Positions 34,141 through 42,565 of a stretch of 64,000 bases of DNA are shown in pieces. Below the pieces are notes generated by a model. It searched no databases. It had not been told where the DNA came from and worked only from the letters and a program-made list of their open reading frames with translations. Origin of the DNA: Gemmatimonadota bacterium (GTDB lineage: Bacteria; Gemmatimonadota; Gemmatimonadetes; Gemmatimonadales; Gemmatimonadaceae); contig JAQBPX010000038.1 of NCBI GenBank assembly GCA_028287305.1, forward strand, positions 124,001-188,000, in the 5' to 3' direction. Numbering within the stretch: position 1 is the stretch's first letter; each line of letters begins with the position of its first letter. A program made the translations under genes and the position numbers.

Positions 34141-35313
34141 CTATTTGAAGGCGTTCAGCCCAGTAAGCGCCTGCCCCAGGATCAGCGCATGCACGTCATG
34201 CGTGCCCTCGTAGGTATACACGCTCTCGAGATTCGCCATGTGGCGCATGGCTCCATACTCGGCCAGGATCCCGTTCGCGCCGAGGAGGCGGCGGGCTTCG
34301 CGCGCAATGTCCGTCGCGATGTTCACGTTGTTGCGCTTCGCGAGCGACACCTGCTGCGGCGTGAAGGTGCCCGCGTCCTTCAGGCGGCCGAGGTGCAGCG
34401 ACACCAGCTGGCCCTTCACGATCTCGGTGAGCATGTCGGCCAGGCGCACCTGCTGGATCTGGAAGCCGCCGATCGGCCGGTCGAACATGATGCGCTCCTT
34501 CGAGTAGGCGAGCGCCTCCTCGAAGCAGGCCATGGCGGCGCCGAGCGCGCCCCACGAAATGCCGTAGCGCGCCTGCGTGAGGCACATGAGCGGCGACTTG
34601 AGCCCGTTGGAGCCGGGGAGGATCGCGTCCTTCGGCAGGCGCACGTCCTGGAAGACGAGCTCACTCGTGTCGCTGGCGCGCAACGACAGCTTGCCCTTCT
34701 GGTCGCGCGACGAGAAGCCCGGGGTGCCGCGCTCCACGATGAAGCCGCGAATCCCCTTGTCGCTCTGCTCGTCGTTGATCTTCGCCCACACCACGGCGAT
34801 CTGCGCGGTGGACCCGTTGGTGATCCACATCTTGGCGCCGTTGAGGATCCACGAGCCATCCTGCTGCTCGCGGGCGCGCGTGATCATGCCGCTCGGGTTC
34901 GAGCCATAATCGGGCTCGGTGAGGCCGAAGCAGCCGATCACTTCACCGGCGGCCATCTTCGGGAGCCACTTCCGCTTCTGCTCTTCGCTGCCGAAGGCGT
35001 AGATGGGATACATCGCGAGCGCGCCCTGCACCGACGCGAAGGAGCGAATGCCGGAATCGCCGCGCTCGAGCTCCTGCATGATCAATCCATACGCGACGTT
35101 GTTCAGCCCCGCGCAGCCATACTCCTCCGGGAGGTTCGCGCCGAAGACCCCGAGCTCCGCCATCTCGGGGATGAGCTCCTTCGGGAACTTGCCGTCGACG
35201 TAGGCCTGGCCGATGATCGGCATGACGCGCTCGTCCACGAAGCGGCGCACGCTGTCGCGCACGGCGAGTTCATCCTCGGAGAGCTGCGAATCGATGTTGA
35301 AGAAGTCGTCCAT
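34141..35313 (-). CDS. gcdH: Glutaryl-CoA dehydrogenase-type acyl-CoA dehydrogenase
   Basis: A 390-residue FAD enzyme. Family blocks are CFGLTEPDYGSNPSGM near residue 130, WILNGAKMWITNGS near 157 and RPIGGFQIQQVRLADMLTEI near 275. The C-terminal NLESVYTYEGTHDVHALILG near 365 contains the catalytic glutamate in the YEGT context typical of glutaryl-CoA dehydrogenase. That enzyme oxidises and decarboxylates glutaryl-CoA to crotonyl-CoA in lysine and tryptophan breakdown, passing electrons to ETF. The etf operon lies just downstream on the same strand, supporting the assignment. TAAATT eight bases before the ATG may be its -10 box. Confidence 0.88.
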   Translation of the reverse strand: MDDFFNIDSQLSEDELAVRDSVRRFVDERVMPIIGQAYVDGKFPKELIPEMAELGVFGANLPEEYGCAGLNNVAYGLIMQELERGDSGIRSFASVQGALAMYPIYAFGSEEQKRKWLPKMAAGEVIGCFGLTEPDYGSNPSGMITRAREQQDGSWILNGAKMWITNGSTAQIAVVWAKINDEQSDKGIRGFIVERGTPGFSSRDQKGKLSLRASDTSELVFQDVRLPKDAILPGSNGLKSPLMCLTQARYGISWGALGAAMACFEEALAYSKERIMFDRPIGGFQIQQVRLADMLTEIVKGQLVSLHLGRLKDAGTFTPQQVSLAKRNNVNIATDIAREARRLLGANGILAEYGAMRHMANLESVYTYEGTHDVHALILGQALTGLNAFK

Positions 35314-35321
35314 AGGGCGGG

Positions 35322-35327
35322 AATTTA
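35322..35327 (-). promoter_or_regulatory. Candidate -10 box of the acyl-CoA dehydrogenase gene
   Basis: Minus-strand TAAATT is eight bases from the ATG at 35313. A transcript starting there would have a leader of only a base or two. Confidence 0.35.
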
Positions 35328-35380
35328 GGGGATCGGGGGCTGGGGGGCACAGGACTGCAAGGGCGAACGACAACGGCGAG

Positions 35381-35881
35381 CTACAACTGCTTTCGCATGC
35401 AGACGCTCGTGGGGGACCCGATGTACTCGCCGTAGGGCTCGATGTGCTCGAAGCCGGATGACTCGTAGAGGCGGATCGCCTCGGGCGAACGGATACCGGT
35501 TTCCAGCAGGAGGGAAGTGAGGCCGAGGGAGCGGGCTTCGGACTCCAAGGCGACCAGGACGGCACGGGCGATTCCCTTCCCTCGCGCGCCCCGGCGCACG
35601 TACATGCGCTTCACCTCGCCACTGATGTCGTCGAGCCGGCGAATGGCGCCGCAGCCCACGGGCTCGCCGGCCAGGCGCGCGACGAAGAACGCACCGCTGC
35701 CGGCAGAGACCTCCGCGGGCGCCAGTCGAAAGTGCGTGGCGCCCGGCTCCGGGTAGCCCGCTGACAGCTCGTCGTTCAGCTCGGCGATCAGCGCCTGCGC
35801 GTCCGGTGAGAGGATGTCGGCGCGCGTCACTTCCGGCTGCGTCTCGTGCGGCTGCGCCTGCTGCGGCTTCGGCTCGGTCAT
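35381..35881 (-). CDS. GNAT-family N-acetyltransferase
   Basis: A 166-residue acetyl-CoA-dependent transferase. The cofactor-binding motif A is VRRGARGKGIARAVLVALE near residue 92 (R-G-x-G-K/G type), followed by LGLTSLLLETGIRSPEAIRL and YESSGFEHIEPYGEY, the standard C-terminal GNAT signature. The first 25 residues are glutamine/proline rich. The acceptor cannot be predicted; the closest general group acts on small amines or amino acids. It stands alone, 67 bases upstream of the acyl-CoA dehydrogenase start and divergent from the VOC gene. Confidence 0.85.
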   Translation of the reverse strand: MTEPKPQQAQPHETQPEVTRADILSPDAQALIAELNDELSAGYPEPGATHFRLAPAEVSAGSGAFFVARLAGEPVGCGAIRRLDDISGEVKRMYVRRGARGKGIARAVLVALESEARSLGLTSLLLETGIRSPEAIRLYESSGFEHIEPYGEYIGSPTSVCMRKQL

Positions 35882-35965
35882 GTGTCAGGATCGCGGTTGT
35901 CGCCTTGACGCGTGTCGCGCCGCCGACAACGATAGTGCGCTCACCCCCGAGCGAAAGAGGAACAA

Positions 35966-36742
35966 ATGGCAATGGAAGCGCGCAAGGCGAACGAGTTCTG
36001 CTGGATCAACATGCTGACGCCCGATCCCGACGGAGCGCGCGCGTTCTTCACCGAGGTGCTCGGCTGGACTTATCGAGACATGCCCGGCATGGGTCACGTG
36101 ATCCAGGCAGGCGGAGCGGACATGGGCGGCTTGTTCGACCTCAACGGCCCGAACACGCCGCCAGGTGCCAGGGCGATGATCGGGGTGATGGTGAAGACCG
36201 ACGACGCCGACGCCAGCGCCGAGCGCGTGCGCGCTCTCGGGGGCAAGGCGCAACCGCCCATGGACATCGCGCAGAACGGGCGGATGGTGGTGGTGCATGA
36301 CCCGAGCGGCGCCAACATCGACCTCTGGCAGGAGAAGCGGGAGCGTGGTTCGTCCGCGGATCCCGGTTCACACGGCGCGATGAGCTGGTTCGAGAATTCC
36401 ACGCTCGACGCGGCGCAGGGTCGCGAGTTCTACACGAAGCTGTTCGGCTGGACTGTCGCGACGATGCCGACGCCGGAGTTCGAGTACTCCGTGTTCAGCT
36501 ACAACGGACTGCCGGTTGCGGGGATGCACCCGATGACGCCGGCGATGAAGTCGGGCGGCATGAAGCCGCAGTGGGCGACGTACTTCACGGTGGATGACGT
36601 GGATGCCGCGTTCGCCACGGGCATGAAGCTCGGGGCGACGGAGATGATCGCGCCGATGGACATCCCGAACATCGGGCGGATGGCCGCGATGACGTCACCG
36701 CAGGGGGTGAATTTCTACGTGATCAAGTACCTGCCGCGCTGA
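35966..36742 (+). CDS. Double VOC-domain protein (glyoxalase/dioxygenase superfamily)
   Basis: A 258-residue protein with two successive vicinal-oxygen-chelate domains. The first starts at FCWINMLTPDPDGARAFFTE (residue 12) and the second at MSWFENSTLDAAQGREFYTK (residue 139). Each has the paired beta-alpha-beta-beta-beta pattern and the conserved end (VVHDPSGANIDLWQ and MTSPQGVNFYVIKY). This two-domain type is common in actinobacterial and related hydroxylase-like proteins with no fixed substrate. An AAAGAGG ribosome site precedes the ATG. A binding or lyase role for a small metabolite is possible. Confidence 0.85.
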   Translation: MAMEARKANEFCWINMLTPDPDGARAFFTEVLGWTYRDMPGMGHVIQAGGADMGGLFDLNGPNTPPGARAMIGVMVKTDDADASAERVRALGGKAQPPMDIAQNGRMVVVHDPSGANIDLWQEKRERGSSADPGSHGAMSWFENSTLDAAQGREFYTKLFGWTVATMPTPEFEYSVFSYNGLPVAGMHPMTPAMKSGGMKPQWATYFTVDDVDAAFATGMKLGATEMIAPMDIPNIGRMAAMTSPQGVNFYVIKYLPR

Positions 36743-36746
36743 CGGT

Positions 36747-37193
36747 TCAGGCCAGCGCGGGCTGGGCGCGACGGTGGTAGGCGAGGTAGAGCATGATCGC
36801 GCTCAGCACCACGTGCGGCAGGTTGAGGAGCACGTTCGACACCGGGGCGTGGTGCTGGATGAAGCCGGTCACGAGGTAGATGGCCGCGTCCATCGCGTAG
36901 TACCAGCCGAAGGCGGTAAGCGCGAGGCGTGACGCGCGTCCCGAGGCGAGGGCGGCCACGAGGAAGAGCAGCGCGGTGAGGCCGTGCGTCACGTCGTCGG
37001 CTGGACCAATCATGTAGAGGCCCATCATCTTGTGCTCACCCATCGCGCTCATCTGCACGTGGTCCATGCCATCGTTCAGCGACGGGATGTAGCCGAGGAT
37101 CACCACGAGCGCGAAGAACGCGGCGAAGCCGCCGGACCATCCCCGAAGAACCCTGTCGGAGAAGCCCTCACCCTGCGCTGCGACCGTCGACAT
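36747..37193 (-). CDS. Small four-helix membrane protein (DUF4383-like)
   Basis: A 148-residue protein with four hydrophobic helices (about residues 22-40, 68-85, 93-112 and 118-140) and histidine residues near helix ends (DDVTHGL, IQHHAP). The overall size and pattern are those of DUF4383-type membrane proteins, whose function is unknown. The ATG stands head to head with the next gene, only two bases apart, so promoter elements for each must lie inside the other's coding region. Its 3' end is four bases from that of the convergent VOC gene. Confidence 0.6.
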   Translation of the reverse strand: MSTVAAQGEGFSDRVLRGWSGGFAAFFALVVILGYIPSLNDGMDHVQMSAMGEHKMMGLYMIGPADDVTHGLTALLFLVAALASGRASRLALTAFGWYYAMDAAIYLVTGFIQHHAPVSNVLLNLPHVVLSAIMLYLAYHRRAQPALA

Positions 37194-37195
37194 AG

Positions 37196-39706
37196 ATGAT
37201 GACCAGGAAATGGGGACCGGCGTGGCACCGGGTGTTGCGCGTATTGAAGTACGCCAGCGCGGCGATCGCCGGCGTGCTGGCCTTCGGAATGGTGGTGAGC
37301 GCCATCGGATACTTCAAGGCTCCCGCGCTCGGCGTAGGCGTCGCCGCCGACTCGAGCGTGACGGTGCGCGAGGTGACCGGGCTCTATCCGGTGATCGTGA
37401 AGGACACGGTGCGGCCCACGTCGCTGCAGGACATCGCCATCGCGGTGCGCAATTCGCCGGGCCCCATTTCGGTGGGCGGTGGGCGATACAGCATGGGCGG
37501 GCAGACCGCCACGCCCGACGGGTTGCAGGTCGACATGCGGTCGTTCCACGGCGTGGTGGCGCTCGACACCGCGGCAAGGGTCGCGACGGTGCGCGCCGGG
37601 ACCACCTGGCGTGAACTGCAGGCGGCGATCGACCCCTACGGGCTCGCCGTGAAGATCATGCAGACGTACAACACCTTCACCGTGGGCGGTGCGCTCTCGG
37701 TGGACGCGCACGGGCGCTACATCGGGCAGGGGCCGCTCATTCGCTCGGTGAGGCACATCACGCTCGTGCTGGCGGACGGCAGCATCGTCGGCGCCAGCCG
37801 CACCGAGCATCCCGAGCTGTTCTTCTCGGCGATCGGCGGATATGGCTCGGTGGGGGTGGTGGCCGAGGTGACGCTCGACCTCGCGGTGAACACGAGGGTG
37901 AAACGAATCGACCAGAAGATGCCGGTGTCCGAGTACCTGGCATTCTTCCGGAAGAAGGTGCAGGCGGACAGCGGCGTGATCTTCCACAATGCCGACATCT
38001 ATCCGCCGGCCTTCACGCGGCTGCGCGCGGCGTCGTACGTCATCACCGCCGATCCGGTCACGGAGGGCGGTCACCTGCAGCCTGCGGAGCAGCGTTCGGC
38101 GCTGCACCAGGACGTCTATGCACTGATGAGCGGGTCCGACGCGGGGAAGCACCTGCGCGAGCTCGTGATCGACCCGCTGCGCTTTCGCACGAACCCGGTG
38201 ACGTGGCGCAACTACGAGGCGAGCTACGACGTCTCGGAGCTCGAGCCCCGCTCGCGCGCGACGGACACCTACGTGTTGCAGGAGTACTTCGTGCCGGTGG
38301 ACAGCGTGGGCGTATTCGTGCCGCGCATGGGGCAGGTGTTCCGCAAGCATCACGTGGACGTGGTGAACGTCTCCATCCGGCATGCGCTGCCGGACTCGCA
38401 GTCGTTCCTCACGTGGGCGCCCGTCGAGTCGTTCGCATACGTGGTGTACTACCGGCAGGGGACGGACCTCGCGTCGCGTCGCGCCGTGGGCACGTGGACG
38501 CGCGAGATGACGGATACGATCCTCCGGAGTGGCGGGCGGTGGTACCTGCCCTACCAGCCGCATGCGACGCGCTCGCAATTCATGGCGGCATATCCTCGTG
38601 CGCGGGAGCTGATGGCGGTGAAGCGTCGCGTGGACCCCACGAACAAGTTCACGAACGTGCTCTGGGACGTGTACGGGGTAGACTCGCTGGGGATTGCGCC
38701 CGTGATCACCGCGCGGCGAATGCCGGCGGTGTTGCAGGGAGAGGCGCGCATGGCGCTCGACACGGTGAAGGGCTACTACCGCGACGAGGCCAGTGAATTC
38801 CTCACGCATCCAGAGTGGGACCTGGTGTATTCGAGCGACGCGTATGCCGCGTGGCTCACGCGCGGCGCGCCTCCGAGTGGATTCCCGTACGTGCAGAGCG
38901 TGGGAACGTTCTGGCGGAGCTACATGGCCACGTGGAAGGGTGCGCCGGCGCGCGCGCCGGTGCCCTTCGGCACGCACGTGATGCTCGGCGTGATCGGCGT
39001 GAGCACGGGCATCGAGTATGGGCTCAAGTCGATCTACGAGAACACGCTTGGGCGAGTCACGGAGGTGGGCGCGGGACAGGTGGTGGCCGAGGAGCAGTAC
39101 GCGGCGAAAGTGGCGCGAGACTATGCGACGCTGATCGTGAACAAGGGGTGGTACGAGTTCTCGTTCGCGTCGGCGCTGCGCGGGCTGTGGCGGCTGCCGA
39201 TGTCGGGGCCGCACACGATTCGCAAGCTCGAGCGACGGATGGCGTTGAGCGGCGAGTACGGCATCAAGGCGGGGTATGCGTCGCTGATCGGGATCGGGAC
39301 GGCAGGCGCGTACGTGCCGGATGAGCTCACGAGGTACCTGGTGGTGGCTGGCGCTCCGGCGGGCGCGCCAGGCTTCGCAGTGTCGGGGCAGCTGGATCGT
39401 GGCTACACGCTGCTGTCGGTGCCGAGGTACACGCCCTATCGCGATGCGCTGCTGTCGCTCGCGGCGGCGCATGACAGCGTGAGGATCGCCGAGATAGGCG
39501 GGAACTCGGTCGTAACGTTTACCGGCACGGCGCCGCTCGGCTGGGTGGCGCCGGCTCGAGCGCAGGTGGTCGTGGCGTATGCGGATCCTGCGTCGCCGGG
39601 CCGGATGCGGGTGTTGCTCAGTGTGCCGGTGCGGGACCTGCTGGACGTGCTGTTCGTGGTGCAGCGGGATCGAGCGCTGGTGGTCGATCACATCTACGAC
39701 TACTAG
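37196..39706 (+). CDS. Membrane-anchored FAD oxidoreductase (VAO/aldonolactone-oxidase type) with an extra C-terminal domain
   Basis: An 836-residue protein. A single membrane helix (about residues 18-40) anchors it. The FAD-binding PCMH domain follows: PISVGGGRYSMGGQTATPDG near 88, TFTVGGALSVDAHGRYIGQG near 158 and AIGGYGSVGVVAEVTLDL near 205. A cap domain ends with RARELMAVKRRVDPTNKFTN near 468, as in aldonolactone oxidases and DprE1-like enzymes. Residues about 500-836 form a further region I do not recognise, without obvious motifs. The two adjacent ATGs (37196, 37199) make the exact start uncertain. The substrate is unknown; an electron link to the membrane is likely. Confidence 0.75.
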   Translation: MMTRKWGPAWHRVLRVLKYASAAIAGVLAFGMVVSAIGYFKAPALGVGVAADSSVTVREVTGLYPVIVKDTVRPTSLQDIAIAVRNSPGPISVGGGRYSMGGQTATPDGLQVDMRSFHGVVALDTAARVATVRAGTTWRELQAAIDPYGLAVKIMQTYNTFTVGGALSVDAHGRYIGQGPLIRSVRHITLVLADGSIVGASRTEHPELFFSAIGGYGSVGVVAEVTLDLAVNTRVKRIDQKMPVSEYLAFFRKKVQADSGVIFHNADIYPPAFTRLRAASYVITADPVTEGGHLQPAEQRSALHQDVYALMSGSDAGKHLRELVIDPLRFRTNPVTWRNYEASYDVSELEPRSRATDTYVLQEYFVPVDSVGVFVPRMGQVFRKHHVDVVNVSIRHALPDSQSFLTWAPVESFAYVVYYRQGTDLASRRAVGTWTREMTDTILRSGGRWYLPYQPHATRSQFMAAYPRARELMAVKRRVDPTNKFTNVLWDVYGVDSLGIAPVITARRMPAVLQGEARMALDTVKGYYRDEASEFLTHPEWDLVYSSDAYAAWLTRGAPPSGFPYVQSVGTFWRSYMATWKGAPARAPVPFGTHVMLGVIGVSTGIEYGLKSIYENTLGRVTEVGAGQVVAEEQYAAKVARDYATLIVNKGWYEFSFASALRGLWRLPMSGPHTIRKLERRMALSGEYGIKAGYASLIGIGTAGAYVPDELTRYLVVAGAPAGAPGFAVSGQLDRGYTLLSVPRYTPYRDALLSLAAAHDSVRIAEIGGNSVVTFTGTAPLGWVAPARAQVVVAYADPASPGRMRVLLSVPVRDLLDVLFVVQRDRALVVDHIYDY

Positions 39707-39710
39707 CGCA

Positions 39711-39737
39711 GTCATCCTGAGCGAAGCGAGGGATCTG
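39711..39737. repeat. GTCATCCTGAGCGAAGCGAG-type intergenic word
   Basis: The sequence GTCATCCTGAGCGAAGCGAG and its continuation GGATCTG stand just after the FAD oxidoreductase stop. I recall closely similar words in intergenic regions of many unrelated bacteria, but I cannot check this here. Confidence 0.5.
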
Positions 39738-39773
39738 TCGTTTCTGAAACTGCCTCAACGGCAACTGCCTTTT

Positions 39774-39814
39774 GACACGGATTTCACTGGCCGCCTGCGG
39801 CGGCACACGGGTAC
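39774..39814. repeat. Solo half-copy of the 34-kb hairpin repeat
   Basis: GACACGGATTTCAC, a hairpin GCCGCC-TGC-GGCGGC and ACACGGGTAC follow in the same order and spacing as in each arm of the element at 34010-34110. It lies in the 196-base convergent gap before the SprT-like gene; beyond it I see only short direct repeats. Confidence 0.88.
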
Positions 39815-39902
39815 GGCAAGATTTTTGGTGGGCACTTTTGTAGCTGCAGTCGTCCGCGTCGTCCGCGGCAGCGCGAAGCGCAAGCAGTTCACCCCTGCAG
39901 TA

Positions 39903-40703
39903 CTACACAGCCCTCTTCGCGCTCGCCACGATCCCCACTGCCCTCGCCTGCTTCCTGAAATCCCGGCCGTGATCGATCGGCAGGCCGGATTCATCCTGCC
40001 ACTGGTGCACCATCTCGTGCAGGAGGGTGTGCAGCGCCTCGGTCCAGCCATGACGGCGGATATGGCGGCGGCTGATCGCAATCTCGGCGCGCTCACTCGC
40101 TGACGCGGCCGCCGAATAGTGGCCGAGCCGGCTCTTCATCCGGCGGCTCACTCGTACGTCCACCGACCTCAGCACGCCCTTGAACCGCTCGGCGTTGTAC
40201 TGCGCGTGGGCCGACACCAGCTTCGCAGCCATCGCCTCGTCATCGGGGTGCGTGGTCTCTCGGCGCGGCGCGGCCGGTCGCTCGGCGGTGCGGATGGGAT
40301 AGGCGAGTATCACGCCCTGTGCGGCGCGGCGCTCGGGGCGCGTTCGCCCCTCCACGAAGGTCACGATCGCGCGCAGGATCTCGGGCGGCGCATCCTGGAA
40401 GCCCTCGTGCACGCGGAGTTGCCCGCTCCCGAAGCTCACCATCACGTTGCGGTTGCGCGTCAGTCGCAGGCGCTCTATGCGCGCGAGGCCGTGCGCTCTC
40501 AGCACGCCGAGAAATGCCTCGGCCTCGCGCTGGTTGCGTCGCGCACGCGGGGTCTTCGCCTCGACGGCGGGCGCGCGAACCGCCGGCGCATCGAACGACA
40601 GTGCCAGCTGACTGGGGTCCGGCGTGCGCTGCCGCGTCGGAACGCGCCCGGCAATTCCCAGGCGCTGGAAGAACTGTCCGAGTACGCTCAGCGTCGGAAG
40701 CAC
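39903..40703 (-). CDS. SprT-like zinc metallopeptidase domain protein
   Basis: A 266-residue protein. The N-terminal 90 residues are basic and poorly conserved. From about residue 160 a SprT-like domain contains ALHTLLHEMVHQWQDE (HExxH zinc motif near 235) and then PIDHGRDFRKQA, with the third zinc histidine. SprT/Spartan-like proteases act on DNA-bound or other proteins; in bacteria the role is not settled. The start at 40703 overlaps the 3' end of the metallophosphoesterase gene by 16 bases, so it is the third gene of a small operon with the isocitrate-type dehydrogenase and the phosphoesterase. Confidence 0.75.
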   Translation of the reverse strand: MLPTLSVLGQFFQRLGIAGRVPTRQRTPDPSQLALSFDAPAVRAPAVEAKTPRARRNQREAEAFLGVLRAHGLARIERLRLTRNRNVMVSFGSGQLRVHEGFQDAPPEILRAIVTFVEGRTRPERRAAQGVILAYPIRTAERPAAPRRETTHPDDEAMAAKLVSAHAQYNAERFKGVLRSVDVRVSRRMKSRLGHYSAAASASERAEIAISRRHIRRHGWTEALHTLLHEMVHQWQDESGLPIDHGRDFRKQARAVGIVASAKRAV

Positions 40704-41530
40704 TTCACGGGACCCGCCGTGAAGTTGCTCTCGGTGTCGGACCAGACCAGGGTGGACACCTCGACCTGGTCAGGGGTGATCCGGATGCTGTTCACGCTCG
40801 ACGGGCGCCCGCCGCGCGAGCGATTGCTCATGGTGCCCGCCGTCGAGATCACGGTGCCGCGCTTCGTGTGCTCGATGTAGTGCACGGCTTCCTGGTGATC
40901 GTGCCCGCAGAGCACCAGGTCCACTCCGAACTCGGCGAACTTGCCGAGGATGCGCTGGGTGTGCTTGAGGCCGTGCCGCTGGGAGAGCTCGCCCTTCACC
41001 GGGTTGTGGTGCATCACCACCACGCGCGCGTCGCTGGCGGACGCGCTGGCCATCTCCCCCTGCAGCTTCTCCAGTTGAGAGGGCTTCAGGTGGCCGATGA
41101 TCGAGATGTCGCGCACGTTCCAGGTGAGGGTCTCACGAATCACGCCCTGGCTCGTGTTGAGCCCCACCAGGATGGCGCCCGGCACCCTCAGCATCGGCTC
41201 GATGTCCTGGCTGATGTACGCGCGGTACTTCTCGTAGATCGCCTGCTCGTCGCCGAAGCCGAGGGGCGCCTTCCACCAGGCCACGTCGTGATTGCCGGGG
41301 ACGACGATGACCTTCGAGACCTGCTCGGCGTCCTTGATGAAGGCGCGCGCCCGCTGGAACTCGCCGGCACGCGCACGCTGCGAGACGTCGCCGCTGATGG
41401 CGACCACGTCGTACCTGCGCTCCTGGATCAGCCGCTCGATCGCCTCGTACTGCTCGGGAACCGCCGGGTGCCCGAAGTGCAGGTCGGAGCAGTGGAAGAG
41501 CGTGACGGAGCGTGACGCGTCGCCGCTCAC
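40688..41530 (-). CDS. Metallophosphoesterase (calcineurin-like)
   Basis: A 280-residue enzyme with all blocks of the binuclear metallophosphatase fold: FHCSDLHFGHP (residue 12), AISGDVSQRARAGEF (45), VPGNHDVAW (77), VVMHHNPVKGE (170) and LCGHDHQEAVHY (205). The arrangement resembles the class III phosphodiesterase group (CpdA and relatives), which includes cyclic-nucleotide phosphodiesterases. The start is GTG, four bases after the dehydrogenase stop. Its substrate cannot be set from sequence alone. Confidence 0.88.
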   Translation of the reverse strand: MSGDASRSVTLFHCSDLHFGHPAVPEQYEAIERLIQERRYDVVAISGDVSQRARAGEFQRARAFIKDAEQVSKVIVVPGNHDVAWWKAPLGFGDEQAIYEKYRAYISQDIEPMLRVPGAILVGLNTSQGVIRETLTWNVRDISIIGHLKPSQLEKLQGEMASASASDARVVVMHHNPVKGELSQRHGLKHTQRILGKFAEFGVDLVLCGHDHQEAVHYIEHTKRGTVISTAGTMSNRSRGGRPSSVNSIRITPDQVEVSTLVWSDTESNFTAGPVKCFRR

Positions 41531-41534
41531 GCCG

Positions 41535-42554
41535 CTATGCCTCCAGCCGCTTGATGACCGCTTCGGTGAACTCGTCGGTGGTCGCCTTGCCGCCCAGGTC
41601 GCCCGTCACCGTCACGCCCTCGATGATGGTGGCCTCGAGCGCGGTGCGGATGCGTCGCGCTCGCTCGCCGTCCTTGAGGTGCTCGAGCATCATGCAGGCC
41701 GCGAGCATCAGCGCGCTCGGGTTGGCGATCCCCTTCCCGGCGATGTCCGGCGCCGTGCCATGCACGGCCTCGAAGATCGCGCCATTCACGCCGATGTTCG
41801 CCCCCGGCGCCAGGCCGAGCCCGCCGACGAGGCCGGAGATCTGGTCGGAGAGGATGTCGCCGAAGAGGTTCGTGGTCACGATGACGTCGAAGATCTCTGG
41901 CTTGATCACGAGGTTCATCGCCATCGCGTCCACGATGCGCTCGTCGAACTCGATCTGCGGCATGTACTCACGCGCGATCTTGCGGCCCACTTCCAGGAAC
42001 AGCCCCTGCGAGAACTTGAGGATGTTCGCCTTGTGGACCAGCGTCACCTTCTTGCGACCATGCGCGCGCGCATACTCGAAGGCGTAACGCACGATGCGCT
42101 CGGATCCGGCGCGCGTGATCAGCGCCACGCTTTCGGCGGCAGCCTTCGGGTCATCGCCGATCTTGATGTAATGCTCGATCCCGATGTAGAGCCCTTCCGT
42201 GTTCTCGCGGATCAGCACCAGGTCGATGTTCTCATAGCGGCCGCCCTTCACGATCGAGTGCGCGGGGCGCACGTTCGCGTAGAGGTCGAACGTCTTCCGC
42301 AGCGAGACGTTGATCGAGCGGAACCCCTCGCCCACCGGCGTCTCGAGCGGCCCCTTGAGCGCCACGCGAGTGCGCTTGATCGAGTCGAGGGTGACGTCGG
42401 GGATCGGGTCGCCGTACTTGGCGACGCCCGCCATTCCCGCGACCTGGGTGTCCCACTCGATGTCCGCACCCGCGGCCTCGAGGAGGCGAACGGTGGCGCT
42501 GCTGATGGACGGGCCGATGCCGTCGCCGGGAATCAACGTGACTGGAATGCGCAT
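41535..42554 (-). CDS. NAD-type isocitrate/isopropylmalate dehydrogenase family enzyme
   Basis: A 339-residue beta-decarboxylating dehydrogenase. It starts MRIPVTLIPGDGIGPSI, has SLRKTFDLYANVRPAHSIVK near residue 85 and the substrate arginine region LIRENTEGLYIGIEHY near 115. The metal-binding NLFGDILSDQISGLVGGLGL is near 225, and the cofactor loop HGTAPDIAGKGIANP near 260 has the aspartate/isoleucine pattern usual for NAD. The YANVRP segment and the size favour NAD-isocitrate dehydrogenase of the IDH3 kind; homoisocitrate or isopropylmalate dehydrogenase remain possible because no leu genes are nearby. It begins 11 bases after the lipoprotein stop. Confidence 0.85.
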   Translation of the reverse strand: MRIPVTLIPGDGIGPSISSATVRLLEAAGADIEWDTQVAGMAGVAKYGDPIPDVTLDSIKRTRVALKGPLETPVGEGFRSINVSLRKTFDLYANVRPAHSIVKGGRYENIDLVLIRENTEGLYIGIEHYIKIGDDPKAAAESVALITRAGSERIVRYAFEYARAHGRKKVTLVHKANILKFSQGLFLEVGRKIAREYMPQIEFDERIVDAMAMNLVIKPEIFDVIVTTNLFGDILSDQISGLVGGLGLAPGANIGVNGAIFEAVHGTAPDIAGKGIANPSALMLAACMMLEHLKDGERARRIRTALEATIIEGVTVTGDLGGKATTDEFTEAVIKRLEA

Positions 42555-42565
42555 GAATCCGTGAA

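Noticed and set aside
37100-39715. An 871-codon minus-strand frame opposite the FAD oxidoreductase
   Set aside because: It is arginine/histidine rich without structure, whereas the plus strand has a clear FAD domain.
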